Assembly (NCBI GenBank): GCA_027704905.1
Contig: CM051002.1
Span: 2,427,696-2,491,695 of the forward strand
Length of the DNA stretch: 64,000 nt
Direction of reading: 5' to 3'
DNA from: Muraenolepis orangiensis
Lineage: Eukaryota; Chordata; Actinopteri; Gadiformes; Muraenolepididae
Under the pieces are notes generated by a model. The model worked only from the letters and a program-made list of their open reading frames with translations. It was not told the origin of the DNA and searched no databases. Every line of letters starts with the position of its first letter. Within the stretch, counting starts at the first letter, position 1. Position numbers and translations under genes: made by a program. Below are positions 1-59,181 of the stretch, piece after piece.

Positions 1-439
1 ATTACAGGGTTGGTAAACACACTTTGAAGTAGCTCTCCTCAAAAAGCATACGCCCTCTAGATGGTTTCGTGCCGCATGAAGCGTACATAACATGGTTTCC
101 TTAGAGACTGGGAGAAATGCTGTACTCGTGGACAAGCGGTGATACATTTCTGACCTCTGATTTGCATGCCAGTATGATAGCGTGAGCTGGTTATGGCTAT
201 ATCAGTCCACACTATCATATAGTGAGCAATTAGACAATTCCTGTGTGGGCTGATGGATTGAAATGCATAGCTTCTCTCGTTCTCTACTTGCCTCTTTTTT
301 ATTACCTTACTACTTATTATTTACTATATACCTCGGGTCGTGAGAGGGACAGTGGCGACTCAGTGACCTGAGGCCAACGTACTTAAATATTATTATTTTT
401 TGGTCAACGCACTGCAAATCACTATTCAAATTCACTTTT
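1..439. other. Non-coding leading segment
   Basis: I see no convincing exon, RNA gene or named repeat here. It lies upstream of the first candidate FAM107 exon and may be intron or 5' flank of that gene. Confidence 0.4.
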
Positions 440-750
440 TCACTTTACACATGTCACTTTCAGTTGATTTATTTATTAATATATTATTCTGCCAATTTGC
501 ACTATACGTATTGTTGTGTATTGTATATACCTACGTACTACTGTAATAATACTGTAAATTTATCTTCATTTATCAATACATTTAGATTTCATTTAACTAT
601 ATTTTTGTTTATACAATTTTTATTGTTTTTTAGCTTAGGTATTAGTATTTTTTGTGTGTGCTTTTATTCCCCCTGTGTCAACTGTTGCACCTTAATTTCC
701 CTCGGGATTAATAAAGTAATCTGTATCTGTATCTGTATCTGTATACTACT
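440..750 (+). repeat. LINE-like 3' tail ending in (TCTGTA)n
   Basis: An AT-rich tract ends with 'ccctcgggattaataaag' followed by about four TCTGTA units. A 'cctcgggattaataaagtatct' style ending is a familiar 3' tail of fish non-LTR retrotransposons, so this is probably a 5'-truncated insertion. Subfamily cannot be assigned. A 99-codon open frame here has no coding character. Confidence 0.55.
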
Positions 751-1257
751 ACTAATATTTTGATAAATACACATTAGGTTACTTGTATGATTCTGCTGCC
801 ATCTAAGGGTGAATTTTAATAATAGTAATAATACAAATAATAATTATTATAATAATAACGAATAAGAATATGAATGTGCATATGAATATTAATATGAATG
901 ATAATTCTAATATAGCTATAATTTTCATTATGATTATGAATATGAATTAAACTAATATTAACTAACTAAACTGAATATTAATATAAACATATAGTAGACA
1001 ATAAAATTAACATTTTTATCGACAGTATCACGTAATAATATGAAATAATGAATATGCCAGTATGTTGGATATCTCCCAGCTTGCCTCGAGGACCTCCATC
1101 CAGTTAAATTATAAAGTTAATCCATAGAATTAATACTTAATCAGGAGAGGTTATTAAAGGGAAAGGTTATTAAAGGGAAACCTTGGACGTTTTAAGACAC
1201 TGTCTGTAAACAAACTCACTCTAACTCTTGTTGTCTTTCTCCTGCTGTCTACAACAG
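751..1257. other. AT-rich non-coding segment
   Basis: It consists of simple ATA/AAT-rich sequence (about 815-1060) followed by ordinary unique sequence and the pyrimidine-rich acceptor that precedes the exon at 1258. Nothing else is recognisable. Confidence 0.5.
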
Positions 1258-1336
1258 AAGTCCTACATCCTCAACCTTGAGCCAGATCACAAAAGACAGT
1301 GTGTGAAAAATGGAAAACAACCTCAGCATGGCAGAG
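1258..1336 (+). CDS. Alternative 5' exon of the FAM107-family gene (short isoform start)
   Basis: This candidate exon has a good acceptor (pyrimidine tract then ACAACAG, ending at 1257) and a consensus donor (GAG|GTAAGT at 1337). An ATG at 1310 opens MENNLSMAE and ends in phase 0. Joined to an internal acceptor at 6892 it would read ...MAE-PDYMDADEDEDLIKPKK. This mirrors the known FAM107B N-terminus (MAE-PDY, then an acidic stretch and a basic KPKKL-like motif) and the FAM107A MAR-PEY junction. The resulting protein would be 137 residues, close to the 131-144 usual for the family. The splice to 6893 is inferred and needs RNA evidence. Confidence 0.55.
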
Positions 1337-2949
1337 GTAAGTCACATGACCACACCTCAGAAGAGTATATTCAAGGCATCATGAAACTTAGCAGAGCATC
1401 ACTGGAACTTACAACATGACAACTTGAAACGTTGATGTTGATTTAGATTCTCTTGGTTTCCTTCAGCTCTTGTAGCGTTAACCCTTCTAAGAGTGGGGGG
1501 GCAAGCTTATCAGCCAATCAGCTATCGACAGTTGAATGTTCAACCTTCTACTGAGCATTGAACTATTCACTCAATTGCCTAAACAAAAATCACTAGATTA
1601 CTCCTTGCGGGGTGCAAATGACAACACAAACAACATAAAGAGGCCAAGCCATCCCAAATATAACCTTAGAACAATAATTGTGACATAAATGGATGAATGC
1701 TTTGTAAAACACTGAGGCTGAAAGGACAGTCCATCTAGTTTATAGTATCAAAGATGGCTGTTTTGTATGTTATGGACCTCAGTCCCCCTTCTCTCTCTGG
1801 TCGATATGTGTATTATAGCAGTGTGGAGAGTGTGTGGTTAGGTTAGTGGCTGGTTTAAGCAGCCTCATCTGGCCCCAGTCAGACTGATTACTCTATGGCT
1901 GGTGAGGCTGCACACCTGTGGGTCCTTGTTAATCAAGACCCACAGGTTAAAACAGCCACCACCACACACATTTGAAAAAGAGCTCTAGCATGTTCCATCT
2001 GCTCAGTTCACCATGATTAAACCACTTGCAATAAACCGGATTCCTCATCACCCTGTGTCCTTGCCTTTGGGAGGAGCCTCAAGAAGCCATTTAAATGGCT
2101 TGTGGCAGCATCCACTGCTTCACACAGATATGCGTACAACACACTGTGATCGATGTGTCTGTCTTTATTAGTGTATGTTATACTGTGCAGTGGCAAAAAA
2201 ACAATAGCATCTTGATGGTCAGCCTTGGATGTCCCACTGTGCAGTTCTAAGAGTCTAATTCCATATTGATCGGCATTGGGAAGGTGTGAGATCTCATTGA
2301 AGGCTGGTGTGTTACAGGAGAGACAGTTTACAGGACCAATGGCCAAGGTTCAGTTAAAGCACATTCCTTCATGCTGGGGAATGGAATTCATGTCAACAGA
2401 TGAGGCTGTAAAGAGAGTTTACAGTACTATAACCTGTAAGTCAAGAAAGGTGTATAGAAACACATAGATCTAGATTAAGCTATACAGCATGTTAAGTTAA
2501 AGTATGTGTAGGACAGATTCAGTTAAGATCATGCATGTGTATAATGTGTAATAACCTACAACAATATGCAACTTTTTCACTGCAGCATCATGTTGGTGAA
2601 AAATGATTACAACTAAATGTTAAAATAAGATACACACAAATGTATGTGTGTGCGTGCGTGTGTGTGTGTGTGTGCCTGCATTGTGACTCGACGCTTTCCT
2701 CCCAATCCTATTTTAACAGCATCATGCGAGAACAAGCAAACGTCTTCTAGCTTGAACATTGTTGTACAGGACATTTGGGAGGTAGCACCAACCGAGTGGG
2801 ACTGAGGGTTCGAGAGTGAATACTTGCTGTGTAGAGAGAGCTATGTAGGTTAAAGAGAGCCTTAATTGTGTGAGAGGAGGAAGCCTATGGCCCGGTCTCC
2901 GATGAAACGGGGAGTTGTGAGTGGGAAGTGCAGTTGAATTGCTTTGAAA
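1337..2949. other. Intronic sequence, no recognised feature
   Basis: A minus-strand open frame of 109 codons (2017-2346) is the only non-repetitive ORF. I do not recognise its product and it has no splice or promoter context, so I treat it as chance. A short (GT)n lies near 2645-2675. Confidence 0.4.
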
Positions 2950-3515
2950 GAGAGAGTGAGTGATTTGGAGCCAGAGCCAGAGCATTGGTGTGTGTGTGTG
3001 GAGGGAGGCAGGGAGCCAACCAGCGGCCGGCGAGCGAAGCCGGGAAGCAGTAAGTGAGTAGTGGTGTGTCGTTCGTGAACGAACGAGTCTTAACGAACGG
3101 GTCTTTTCAGTGAACGAGAACGACTCGTTCATTCCAAAATTCCACCTTGTGCGTTCGTTCGTTCGTTCACTTCGTTGGCTTTTTTTTAAATTATTGGTTT
3201 CACGGAAGACTTATTAAAGTGCCTCGCGGTGCAGGATCGCTCCGCCGCGGAGTGATTCGACTGTGAGTGGACTCGCACTGAGTGGATTCGGGAGGGCCAA
3301 AAACACAAACAAAAAAAAGTGCTCACGTGACTCCAACAACAAGGTGGGAAGGGCCGCTCCTCCTCCCGGTGCTCCGAGTAGGAGGACGGGCTGCTCTCCT
3401 CCACCACCCTGAGACATGCACCAGGCAGGCAGTCACCCTGCAGCGGTCGGCCAGAGGAGGAGGAGCAGCCTGTTCAGGAGCTCAGGATAGCCCCGGGCGT
3501 CTTTTGGAGGAGGAG
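2950..3515 (+). promoter_or_regulatory. GC/CpG-rich promoter and 5' UTR candidate of the FAM107-family long isoform
   Basis: Base composition changes from AT-rich to GC- and CpG-rich from about 3000, and most clearly over 3220-3515, immediately before the ATG at 3516. This is typical of a vertebrate CpG-type promoter with 5' UTR. No TATA box is obvious and the transcription start cannot be fixed by eye. The hAT-like fragment at 3056-3180 lies inside it. Confidence 0.5.
3056..3180. mobile_element. hAT-like DNA transposon fragment rich in AACGAACG motifs
   Basis: Starting at 'agtagtggtgtgtcgttcgt' the segment carries repeated GAACGAACG/CGTTCGTTC motifs in both orientations. It resembles the ends of fish hAT-type non-autonomous elements that begin CAGTGGTGTGTCGTTC. 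Only a short piece is present and no clear 8-bp target duplication is seen. The family call rests on memory. Confidence 0.45.
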
Positions 3516-11848
<8,333 letters not shown>

Positions 11849-13105
11849 ACCTACGGCACACCGGTCTTTGGCTCCTGACAGTGTGTGAACACAAGACAAG
11901 GCAGTGGAATGGACAGGTGGTGCTGCCGTTGACAAGGTGGTGGTGCTGTTGCAGGGACCCGGCTGCCGAAGTAGACTGACTAAACCGCGGCTTCACTGAC
12001 ACACTACATCTGACCCGCAGCTGTAGATGTTACACGTGAGGTAGAGGTTCAACCTTTAATTCCTTAGAAAATACACACTTTGTGCTCTGAAAAGACCTGC
12101 AAGTTCCCTGCAAAGAAAGCATATGCTTGCCTACATCTGTGTGTCTATGGGGTGCAAAGGGTGGCGGCAAGGAGTATAGGCTTTCATAACTACTAATGTG
12201 CTTAAATACACTTTTCATCACAGCCAATTGCACATTTGAACTGCTGATATTAATTCCAAGTCTGAATGCTCCGATACGGGGCTGTGATCTATGACCTTTA
12301 TTAACAATATGAACATTGTGGAACATGACACATCTAAAGATATGACATGCTTCGTGTGTGAGCATGGAAGTAATGGGGTTTGGAGAGAGAGAGGGGTCAG
12401 TGCAGTACAGGCTCCAGGTAGCTGAAGGAGTCTGGAACAGGGTCTCATTCCATGTCTGCAAAGCCTGAGGAGGTGACAAAGAATGCTTCAAGAAAACAAG
12501 TCTTAAGATACGTTACAGTAACACTGTAAACTAAAATTGATAATGGTGATACATGAATTATGTTATTAATCATTTTTTCCTCCTAGTCTAAATAATGTAT
12601 TTACCTAATATGGACATGCCAACTATATCAATGTGATAATCTGTTGTTGGGCTATATTATGGAGCCAACGTATTTGGAAATCATGTTGTAAAATAATGTA
12701 AATCACATTTATCATTGGTATTAATTATGAAAAACGGAGTATATGAGCTTGTATTGTAGAGCTTGGATTAAGCTTGATTTGAAACATGCTTTTGGAACAT
12801 CTGCTTTTTAATTTCATCCACATTGACGTGATGTGCCTTCCCACAGCTGAGCAGAGCTGTTCTCTGGGGTCCATCCTGCTGGTGGTCGTTGGAACACCTG
12901 AGCTGCTCACAATGTCACCAACTTGCACTGAAAATAGGTTGTTGTTGTTGCCCGTGGTTTCATAAGGTCATTGTAAGTCAAGAATTATTCCCCTGTAAGT
13001 TAAGAATTATTGTGTGTGTATGTAAAACTAACTTTTCTGCCATCAATTTAAATTTATTGTTAATTGAACTGTAAACCTGTGATTATTAAATGACAGAAAC
13101 ATTCA
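11849..13105 (+). other. FAM107-family 3' UTR with ATTAAA signal
   Basis: After the stop at 11846-11848 there is about 1.2 kb without coding signal. It ends near an ATTAAA (13085-13090) in AT-rich sequence, a plausible polyadenylation signal. The end point is inferred. Confidence 0.5.
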
Positions 13106-13439
13106 TGTCATTTGCTGACTGTAAGTAGTATCTTATTATCAGCACGTAATATGATTGATACTCCAAATAAATAGATCCAGAAGTAAACCATTGATTGAAA
13201 TGAGGCAGAGATCATTGGATGTTTCTATTAAATTGGTTTTCTTCATTGCTTGATGTTTCATTATTTTTGTACAAACGTTATAACATAGCTGTTGTGTCTG
13301 AAGATTTATAATTGAGGCATAAATATAATTTGAGACATTGCTGTGGACAACAATATATAGTGCACACACATTTTTCTTAAATTTATATTTGAAAAATTAA
13401 TTAATGCAAATGAGATCATCCAAAAAGCTCTTAACACAT
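13106..13439. other. Intergenic, AT-rich
   Basis: I see no gene or named repeat between the probable end of the FAM107-family transcript and the GC-rich block at 13440. Confidence 0.45.
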
Positions 13440-13926
13440 GGTGGAGACGAGGATACGGAAACAAATACAGCTGCTGCCATTCGAGCCATGCAGGCCCCCC
13501 CCCCATGCTCCAGTGTGTGGTTGCGATGTACATCCACCAGAGGTCACTGTCTCCTCGCTCGCTGCCGGGGTTTCCACATGGAGTCGGTCGGTCCACGTAT
13601 CGCAGACTGGGGGAGAGCGACGAGCAAAACCGGAGCAAGTCGGCAGCGACAGAGCCGGGGAGCACCGCGGTGACCGGACCGCATTGTTCCACACACACAT
13701 TGATTGCAGTACTACTACTATGACACGAACCAGCAGGTCGTCGTCCCCATCGGTCCACCGTTCGCGGAACCACCGTCCGGATCGCGTTTCGGAGAGCCGT
13801 TTCTGATGGTCGAGTCCAATCCGATCCGATCCACCAACTACTTGTTTTCGTTCCAGTGAAAGTAAATAGCTTTTAAAATGGCAACCAGCCGCTCACCGCG
13901 GCCGTTGAGAGAGAGAGCAACATAAG
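13440..13926 (+). promoter_or_regulatory. pik3c2b: CpG-rich promoter and non-coding first exon candidate of pik3c2b
   Basis: A sharp rise in GC and CpG over about 13530-13920 ends in a strong donor, AAG|GTGAGT at 13927. No long conserved frame is present. The first coding exon of pik3c2b has a splice acceptor in front of its start codon (at 17153), so an upstream non-coding exon is required and this is the best candidate. Confidence 0.55.
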
Positions 13927-14639
13927 GTGAGTCCAACGCGTTTATTAAAGCACACATAAGGCTCATGCTATTTGGAAATAGATACCAGTAGATACTGGTG
14001 ACCTGGGTTAAGTTCTTCTGAGTGAGGTTTGAGTGACCCATTGGTCCTCCACATATCCATCCATTGCGCTATGGTAGCCAGTGGGTTCAATGTGATGCTA
14101 TTAGCTGGTCGTCGTCGTCAGGGGAGCTCCTGGTTCAATGACACATGTTTATAATAACATACATGTGTCATCAATAACATCTGTCATTGCAGTATGACAA
14201 CAAGCCTGTCCTAGCCCTAGTAGTACCAAATAGATCGATAGATAGATAGATCTATGTGAATACACACCGTCGCAGCAGGAGCTGGACGAGGAGGAGGGAC
14301 CCTTGCTGTCTGTCAGACATGCCAGGCCTTTTGTTTTTGTTGACAAGAATGACATAACTAATATTCACCTTTTGGTGATGTGTGTGTCCTCGTTTTTTGT
14401 TTTGTCCTCAATTGGAATACTTCCTTGATATCAATGTATCATGTCTTGGACATGATGAGGTCTCATGGAGGATAACACAGGATAACAAACAAGCACTACG
14501 ACCATGTCCCATCCCATATGGGCAATGTGTAAAGAAAACGTTGTTCCTTGTTCCTTGTGTGACTAGCATTAGTTATACATTAGTTTTAATGAGAGCTCAG
14601 GTGGAGTGCCTCATTACCTTTCCACAACTTTTCTGTTAG
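13927..14639. other. Probable 5' UTR intron of pik3c2b, unique part
   Basis: Apart from a short GATA repeat near 14230-14250 I see no feature. Confidence 0.45.
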
Positions 14640-14965
14640 GTAGGCACGGTTTGATGATGACGTTCATGTATGACGTCATTCATGACAAGTGGTGCAGGTC
14701 ATATATGATGTCATGTCATGCATGACAAGTGGTGCTGGTCATGTATGAGGTCATGTATGACAAGGGGTGCAGGTCATATATGTGATGTCATGTCATGCAT
14801 GACGAGGGGTGCAGGTCATATATATGATGTCATGTATGACAAGGGGTGCAGGTCATATATATGATGTCATGTATGACAAGGGGTGCAGGTCATATATATG
14901 ATGTCATGTCATGTATGACAAGGGGTGCAGGGGTCATGTATGAGGTCATGTATGATGGCGAGATG
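14640..14965. repeat. Minisatellite, about 37-bp unit, about 8 copies
   Basis: The unit reads roughly 'gtatgacaaggggtgcaggt' then 'catatatatgatgtcat'. Copies vary by small insertions of GTCAT. Each unit contains TGACGTCA-like or ATGTCAT half-palindromes. Confidence 0.9.
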
Positions 14966-15273
14966 TCCTAAAGTGTTTACTACAAAAAAGGCCTTTATAT
15001 CTAGTTGTCTGTCAGTCTATGGTTGTAAAGTGATAGGCCATCTTATATATGTGTTATAATTGGACAAACGGTGTTCAGTGTTTTACATTACATTAGTTTG
15101 CTAGTATATTGCTAGATAGTGATGATGGTGAAAGTGCTGAAGTGAGTGAGTAAGATTTAGTGGACTGTGCTCTTTCTGTTCTACTACCGTCACCTCTGGG
15201 TCAATATAATAAAGATGATATGATACCACTATCTTATCCACCACACACAAGGTTGTGTTGTGAATAACAACTG

Positions 15274-15463
<190 letters not shown>

Positions 15464-15600
15464 CCTCACAGAGACTGTATATTTAGTGGCCATGTTGTAA
15501 TTTGTAGCTATAGTGACCTGTTTTGCAGGTGTGTGTGTATGTATGTATTTTTTTTTTGTCTCCACCATAGCAGCCCCTATTGTCTCATAGTGGCCTCTGA

Positions 15601-15620
15601 GCCCCCCCCCCCCCCCCCCA
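15601..15620. repeat. Homopolymer C tract
   Basis: About 16 consecutive C follow 'gagc'. The region is pyrimidine-rich and borders the minisatellite at 15738. Confidence 0.9.
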
Positions 15621-15737
15621 ACACACAGTCCCTAGCACCACCTTTGTCCTTTTTCCAGTCCCATGTTGTGGGAGCCCCCTATCTAACCCTGAGTGAAAGG
15701 GCTGTGTACCTCTGTAGGGGGATAGGGGATGAGGATG

Positions 15738-16230
15738 TAGCACCCTTCTCTCCTCTCTCCTTGCTTTCCCTCTGGATTAAGCACCCTTCTCTCCTCTCTC
15801 CTTGCTTTCCCTCTGGATTAAGCACCCTTCTCTCCTCCCTCCTCACTTTCCCTCTGGATACAGCACCCTTCTCTCCTCCCTCCTCACTTTCCCTCTGGAT
15901 GCAGCACCCTTCTCTCCTCCCTCCTCACTTTCCCTCTGGATGCAGCACCCTTCTCTCCTCCCTCCTCACTTTCCCTCTGGATGCAGCACCCTTCTCTCCT
16001 CCCTCCTCACTTTCCCTCTGGATGCAGCACCCTTCTCTCCTCCCTCCTCACTTTCCCTCTGGATGCAGCACCCTTCTCTCCTCCCTCCTCACTTTCCCTC
16101 TGGATGCAGCACCCTTCTCTCCTCCCTCCTCACTTTCCCTCTGGATGCAGCACCCTTCTCTCCTCCCTCCTCACTTTCCCTCTGGATGCAGCACCCTTCT
16201 CTCCTCGCTCCTCGCTTCTCTCTGGCCGAT
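15738..16230. repeat. Minisatellite, 41-bp pyrimidine-rich unit, about 12 copies
   Basis: The unit is 'cacccttctctcctccctcc' + 'tcactttccctctggatgcag', nearly identical in the central copies. Because 41 is not a multiple of 3, three frames alternate and give spurious ORFs of 110-328 codons. Each unit ends in a pyrimidine tract near an AG. Confidence 0.97.
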
Positions 16231-16868
16231 CTGTTTTTGTCCCCAATTTGAAGACGGCCCCTGTTGAAGAAGACACAATACTTCCACTTAAACAACACTC
16301 TCTGCTCTCATGACACGTAAAACAAAAACACTGCACTGAATTGATTTATTGAATTCCATCGCAACCTAGCTTGTTCTTTTAAATGTATAGAAAATGATGC
16401 AAAATGCTAATTGTTGATGGCGAGAGAGGATTTGGTCGGAGAATGAATTTTATAATGATTTTAAAAACATTTTATAATCTTCTATGTACAAATATTCAAG
16501 GAACTGAACGATTGCTGGGCTACTCACTTGACAACAGCATGGGTCATCGTATCACCATCAGCACCAAATATCAGGAAGTCAACAGATTATAACATTGTAG
16601 ATGTCATAATCTGACACACAAAGATCTGTGTATCTTTACTTTCAATATTTTTGCCTAATATTTCCCATTTTTGGAGCATTCATTACAAAGACGCAATCAA
16701 ACACTGTCCATACTTTAACACATTTTTCTGGCATATCATATATTTCTCTGGCAGCAAAGTTGTGTTTGCAATAGGAAATACTGGAGCCTAATGGTGCAGC
16801 CCTTCTGAGTGGTGGCCCATTACACTCTGACTCAGGTTTACATGTCCCTCTCACAAACAAACATACGC

Positions 16869-16902
<34 letters not shown>

Positions 16903-17153
16903 GCACACAAGCACAAGCAGCTGTGGGAGAGCTCTTCCTGCAGCAGCTGGTTGAAAGAGGGAGCTGGACCTCCCAGCCACACATGGGAGTGTCTGGCCAC
17001 ATCACTATAACCACGTAGCACACATTTCCTGGTCCTCTTCAACTAGTCTGTGCTGGCATATGAGGACATTTCTTGAGTCACGTTTCTTGAGTCCCCTCAA
17101 AGTCCCTAAATCCCTTCCTCTCACTCACTATTTCCTTTTCTCCCTTTCAACAG
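16231..17153. other. End of pik3c2b 5' UTR intron
   Basis: It contains a short (CA)n at 16871-16900 and otherwise unrecognised sequence. It closes with the pyrimidine-rich acceptor 'tccctttcaacag' at 17153. Confidence 0.55.
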
Positions 17154-17239
17154 CATGTGTCCCATAGGCTGACGTGTCCAAGTGGGTTCATCTCCAAGGG
17201 CTTGTTGTCCGTTTCCATAACCCTCTTCCAGTGGAAGTG
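17154..17239 (+). promoter_or_regulatory. pik3c2b: pik3c2b 5' UTR portion with a 5-codon upstream ORF
   Basis: These 86 exonic bases lie between the splice acceptor and the start codon. An ATG at 17155 opens a five-codon frame closed by TGA at 17170-17172. A GTG-initiated extension of the main frame reaches back to 17174, but the first in-frame ATG is 17240, which matches the family N-terminus. Confidence 0.6.
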
Positions 17240-55793
<38,554 letters not shown>

Positions 55794-55802
55794 TAACATG
55801 GG

Positions 55803-55962
<160 letters not shown>

Positions 55963-57804
55963 CATAAGCATTCGTAAATTGGCGATTGAGAATGGATGGT
56001 GGTCATTCTCACATGACGTTTAGTTTAGTTCCCCTCCCTCAGATGTGAGCTTCCTGTGTGGGATGTTAATACAGAATGATGAGGACTTTGGTTGAGATCC
56101 TTTAAGTTTTAGTGGTGGTCGTTACCCTGTGTGTGTGTAGATATGCAGCAGAGTGTTTAGAACTCAGAAGCAGCAGAACTGTGCCGCGCAAATAGGATTG
56201 GTTTTGCAGGGAAGGAGGGCGGTTTTCACTTTAGATTTTGACACGCAGTCCCTTGTGTATATATGCTGTATAGTTTTAGTCTGTGTATTTTCTCCTGTTT
56301 TTGCTTAGCTGCTATTCTAAAATGTTGTACAGCACAAGCTACCTTAGCAGTCGATGCTAATCGTCGAATCTCACACCATGGGCTGACTCTGTATTTGGCT
56401 TTTAGTCATCTTCGATATTGAGCTGGGAATTGAAAATGAACCAATATGTAGACTATTTTTTCTGATATGGAGGATGCATCAGTGTTGAGTCGTGTGTATG
56501 TGTGCATGTTTGTGTGTGTGTGAGGATAAGTGTCCATGTGGGAGAAACAGAATACATTAATTAGATTTTATGCAGTGCCATTCTGATTGTAAGACCCATC
56601 CTTTTTTTCCTTCTGAAATCACTGTTTCATTTTTTTTTTTAAATCATGTGAATTATAGACTGAATATATAGACATATTTTTAAACTAAATAAATAACATT
56701 AACTGCTTAAAAACACTATTAGAACTATAACACACTATTACATTTGTGCAGAACTATAAAACTGTGAGACACGTTCATGCAGGTTGTTTAGGGATGACGG
56801 ACAACACAATTCATCTAACTTGAAGATATTCACTGTTTCAAAAGTGTTTAAATGTCTCTAAATTCCCCTAGATCTCATGTTGATAGCATATTCACTATAT
56901 TTCATGCACACTCTCCTGCCTTAAGGCTGTGCTTATTAGACAGAAAGCAATGGGAACCTAATGATTGTTTTTTAATTACGTTGTTGATTTTTATGGTATT
57001 GATTTGTAAGGTGCATTGATGGAGTAAAGTTGAGTTGCTTTTTTTTTCTTCAGAAAACGGTCCATATTCATATATGTTGTGCAAAAAGTCAGGTGATTGG
57101 AAAACGTGCTTCATCATGCATCAGCACAAGAAACAGCTTCTCAGAAATGCAGGAGGGAAACAAGGCCATGCAGTGAGTGCCAAAAGAGGGACTTAAAGGA
57201 CAATCCCTCTTGTCTGGGTGATCAAGCCCTTGTAACCGTCTCTCCTGTCTTCACTAAAAGACAAAGGTGGCCGGGACCATTGGGTTTAAAATTCTGATTC
57301 TGCCCAACAGCGTTCAGCGGCCAGTGTTAACAATGGCCATAAAGTAGTCTTTTGGAATCTGTGTGCGTCAGTACAGACGGTACAGTCTGTGGACAACATA
57401 ACAAAGTACTTTACAAATACCAAAAGTGCTATATTGCTATTGTTTACATTCATGCCAGGAGCAAAAATGATCTTAAAATGATCTGAGGCAGGTGATTTTG
57501 ACAAACCATATTAGTAAGAGATATTTTTCTGAAGTCAGAAGCGACTTGCAATGATTTGATCACCCACACAGGTGTTGACTTTTAATATGAGGGAGGGGAA
57601 TTTAACCATTGCCCATTTGCGGTGTTTTGTGAATACAGGGGATAGCCTATAATGTTAATAAAGTTAAAAACTGAACTGGATATGATGTACTGTAAATAAG
57701 GCCAAATAATGTGATGTGATTTGAGTTTACTTTTTTCTTTTAATAAATAACAGCTGTATTGTGTTCCTTTTTGAACATGCTTTGTGATATTATTTGCACT
57801 ACAG

Positions 57805-57810
57805 AATAAA
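57805..57810 (+). terminator. pik3c2b: Candidate polyadenylation signal of pik3c2b
   Basis: AATAAA, the last such hexamer before the GC shift toward the ppp1r15b promoter. Confidence 0.45.
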
Positions 57811-57830
57811 CTTGAATCTAAAATGGATAA

Positions 57831-58559
57831 AGTTCGCGATTAAATGTTGTTCTCACTGATTCATTAAGACAGCAAATATTCAGCTACAATATAACTACTA
57901 TACTATAAACGTTTACTATAAATAATATAGGCATATTACTTTAGTACAGTATATACATATATACAGCACATGCGTGCAGAATAAATGCATAACAATAATA
58001 ATTTGAATATAATCTAATAATAATAATGCATGCATGTACGATTAAGTCATTATCTCTCTGCAGATATGTGTTCTTTGATGCAGGTACAAACGCTTACGCA
58101 TACTAGTTGGGAAAAACCTTGACCTTAACTTAAAATTGCGTAACCGGCATATGTGGGTGGCACACGACTTATAGCCCACATTCCACGCTTGCGTGAAGAA
58201 TGTAAAATACCGACACTCCCTACCATATAATTCGTGACTGTGCCTGTGAGTATTTGTAGACGCTCCCTGGTAGACTTTCTGATGAAATCCTCGCTGCTGC
58301 CTCCTCCTCCAGTTACAGCCTCACTCACTCACGTCATCACGAACAACTTAGACATTTTAACCCGGGGAGGAAACGCTCGCATGTTAACACATTTTAAAAA
58401 CAGTTTGGCTTCGATCGCCGTGTAAGTGGTTGATTGTTGTAGGTTTTAGGTGTTAGACCGGGCCATAAGGTACCGTTTAAGGGTTATAGTTTGTAGCCCA
58501 GGGATATTCGTCTCCTCGGTTTGTCACTTGCTAACGCGTTAGCCACGAGTAGCTAACCT
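57831..58559. other. Intergenic region and ppp1r15b promoter
   Basis: AT-rich sequence to about 58130, then rising GC/CpG toward 58560 consistent with a housekeeping promoter. A GTAAGT at 58421 could be a donor of a non-coding exon. No TATA box is evident. Confidence 0.45.
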
Positions 58560-59181
58560 CGGACTACTTATTTGTGGGCGAAGAATCGCCGGCATTTTTT
58601 TCTTCTCGACTGAAACCGAAAATGGCTTTTTTATCTTCGTCGTCGTCGTCGTCGGTGCATTTTTCCTCGGGCCAGGGCCACAGCTTGCCGGGCGTCGGGT
58701 GTCGTCGTCGTTGTGGTGTTGTTGTTCCTTCGCACGCCTGTGATAGTGTCCATACGAGGCTCCCCAGCCGCAGGAAGACCACTCAGAACGCGAACACCGA
58801 CAACATGGACGGTGGTCTCCTGGGGGGGTCTGGTCTCCCGTGGGGCGTCTGATCTTCTGGAGGGAAGCGGTGGTCGACTGCTCTTCTGTGGAGGTGGTGG
58901 TGGTCTTGCTATGTCTAGGGTTGTAAACACACCACGGATGGATGTCCCACAGCCCCACTACTAGAGGTGAACTATTTTAACGCGGTAGACTACCACAAGT
59001 GAGCACCTTTTTACACACACACTCACAAATAGCCTCGGTCTGTGTGACAGCTGTCGCCAAAGTAGGACGCCTTTCTCGATTCGTTCGTGACAAACTATCC
59101 CATAGCGTTGAATCTTTAATGTTTTTCGTGTTTTTCTTGTTGGACTTAAAGAGTGTTAAAACTAATTGAGTGCTACTAACT
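58560..59181 (+). promoter_or_regulatory. ppp1r15b: ppp1r15b 5' leader with three upstream ORFs
   Basis: uORF1 58622-58852 (76 codons, strong context gaaaATGg), uORF2 58911-58964 (17 codons) and uORF3 59119-59169 (16 codons), the last ending 12 bases before the main ATG. uORF-controlled translation is known for mammalian PPP1R15A and PPP1R15B. Whether all three lie in the mature leader depends on the true start site and splicing. Confidence 0.6.

Noticed and set aside
464..763. 99-codon AT-rich ORF
   Set aside because: Its hydrophobic, Ile/Tyr/Leu-rich translation is typical of AT-rich DNA, and it ends in the LINE-like (TCTGTA)n tail.
2017..2346. 109-codon minus-strand ORF with ordinary composition
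   Set aside because: No recognised domain, no splice or promoter context and no repeat family known to me. It could be a transposon fragment, but there is no support.
59170..59181. Upstream GTG start for ppp1r15b
   Set aside because: The GTG is in frame but an ATG with A at -3 lies 12 bases downstream, and non-AUG initiation has no specific support here.
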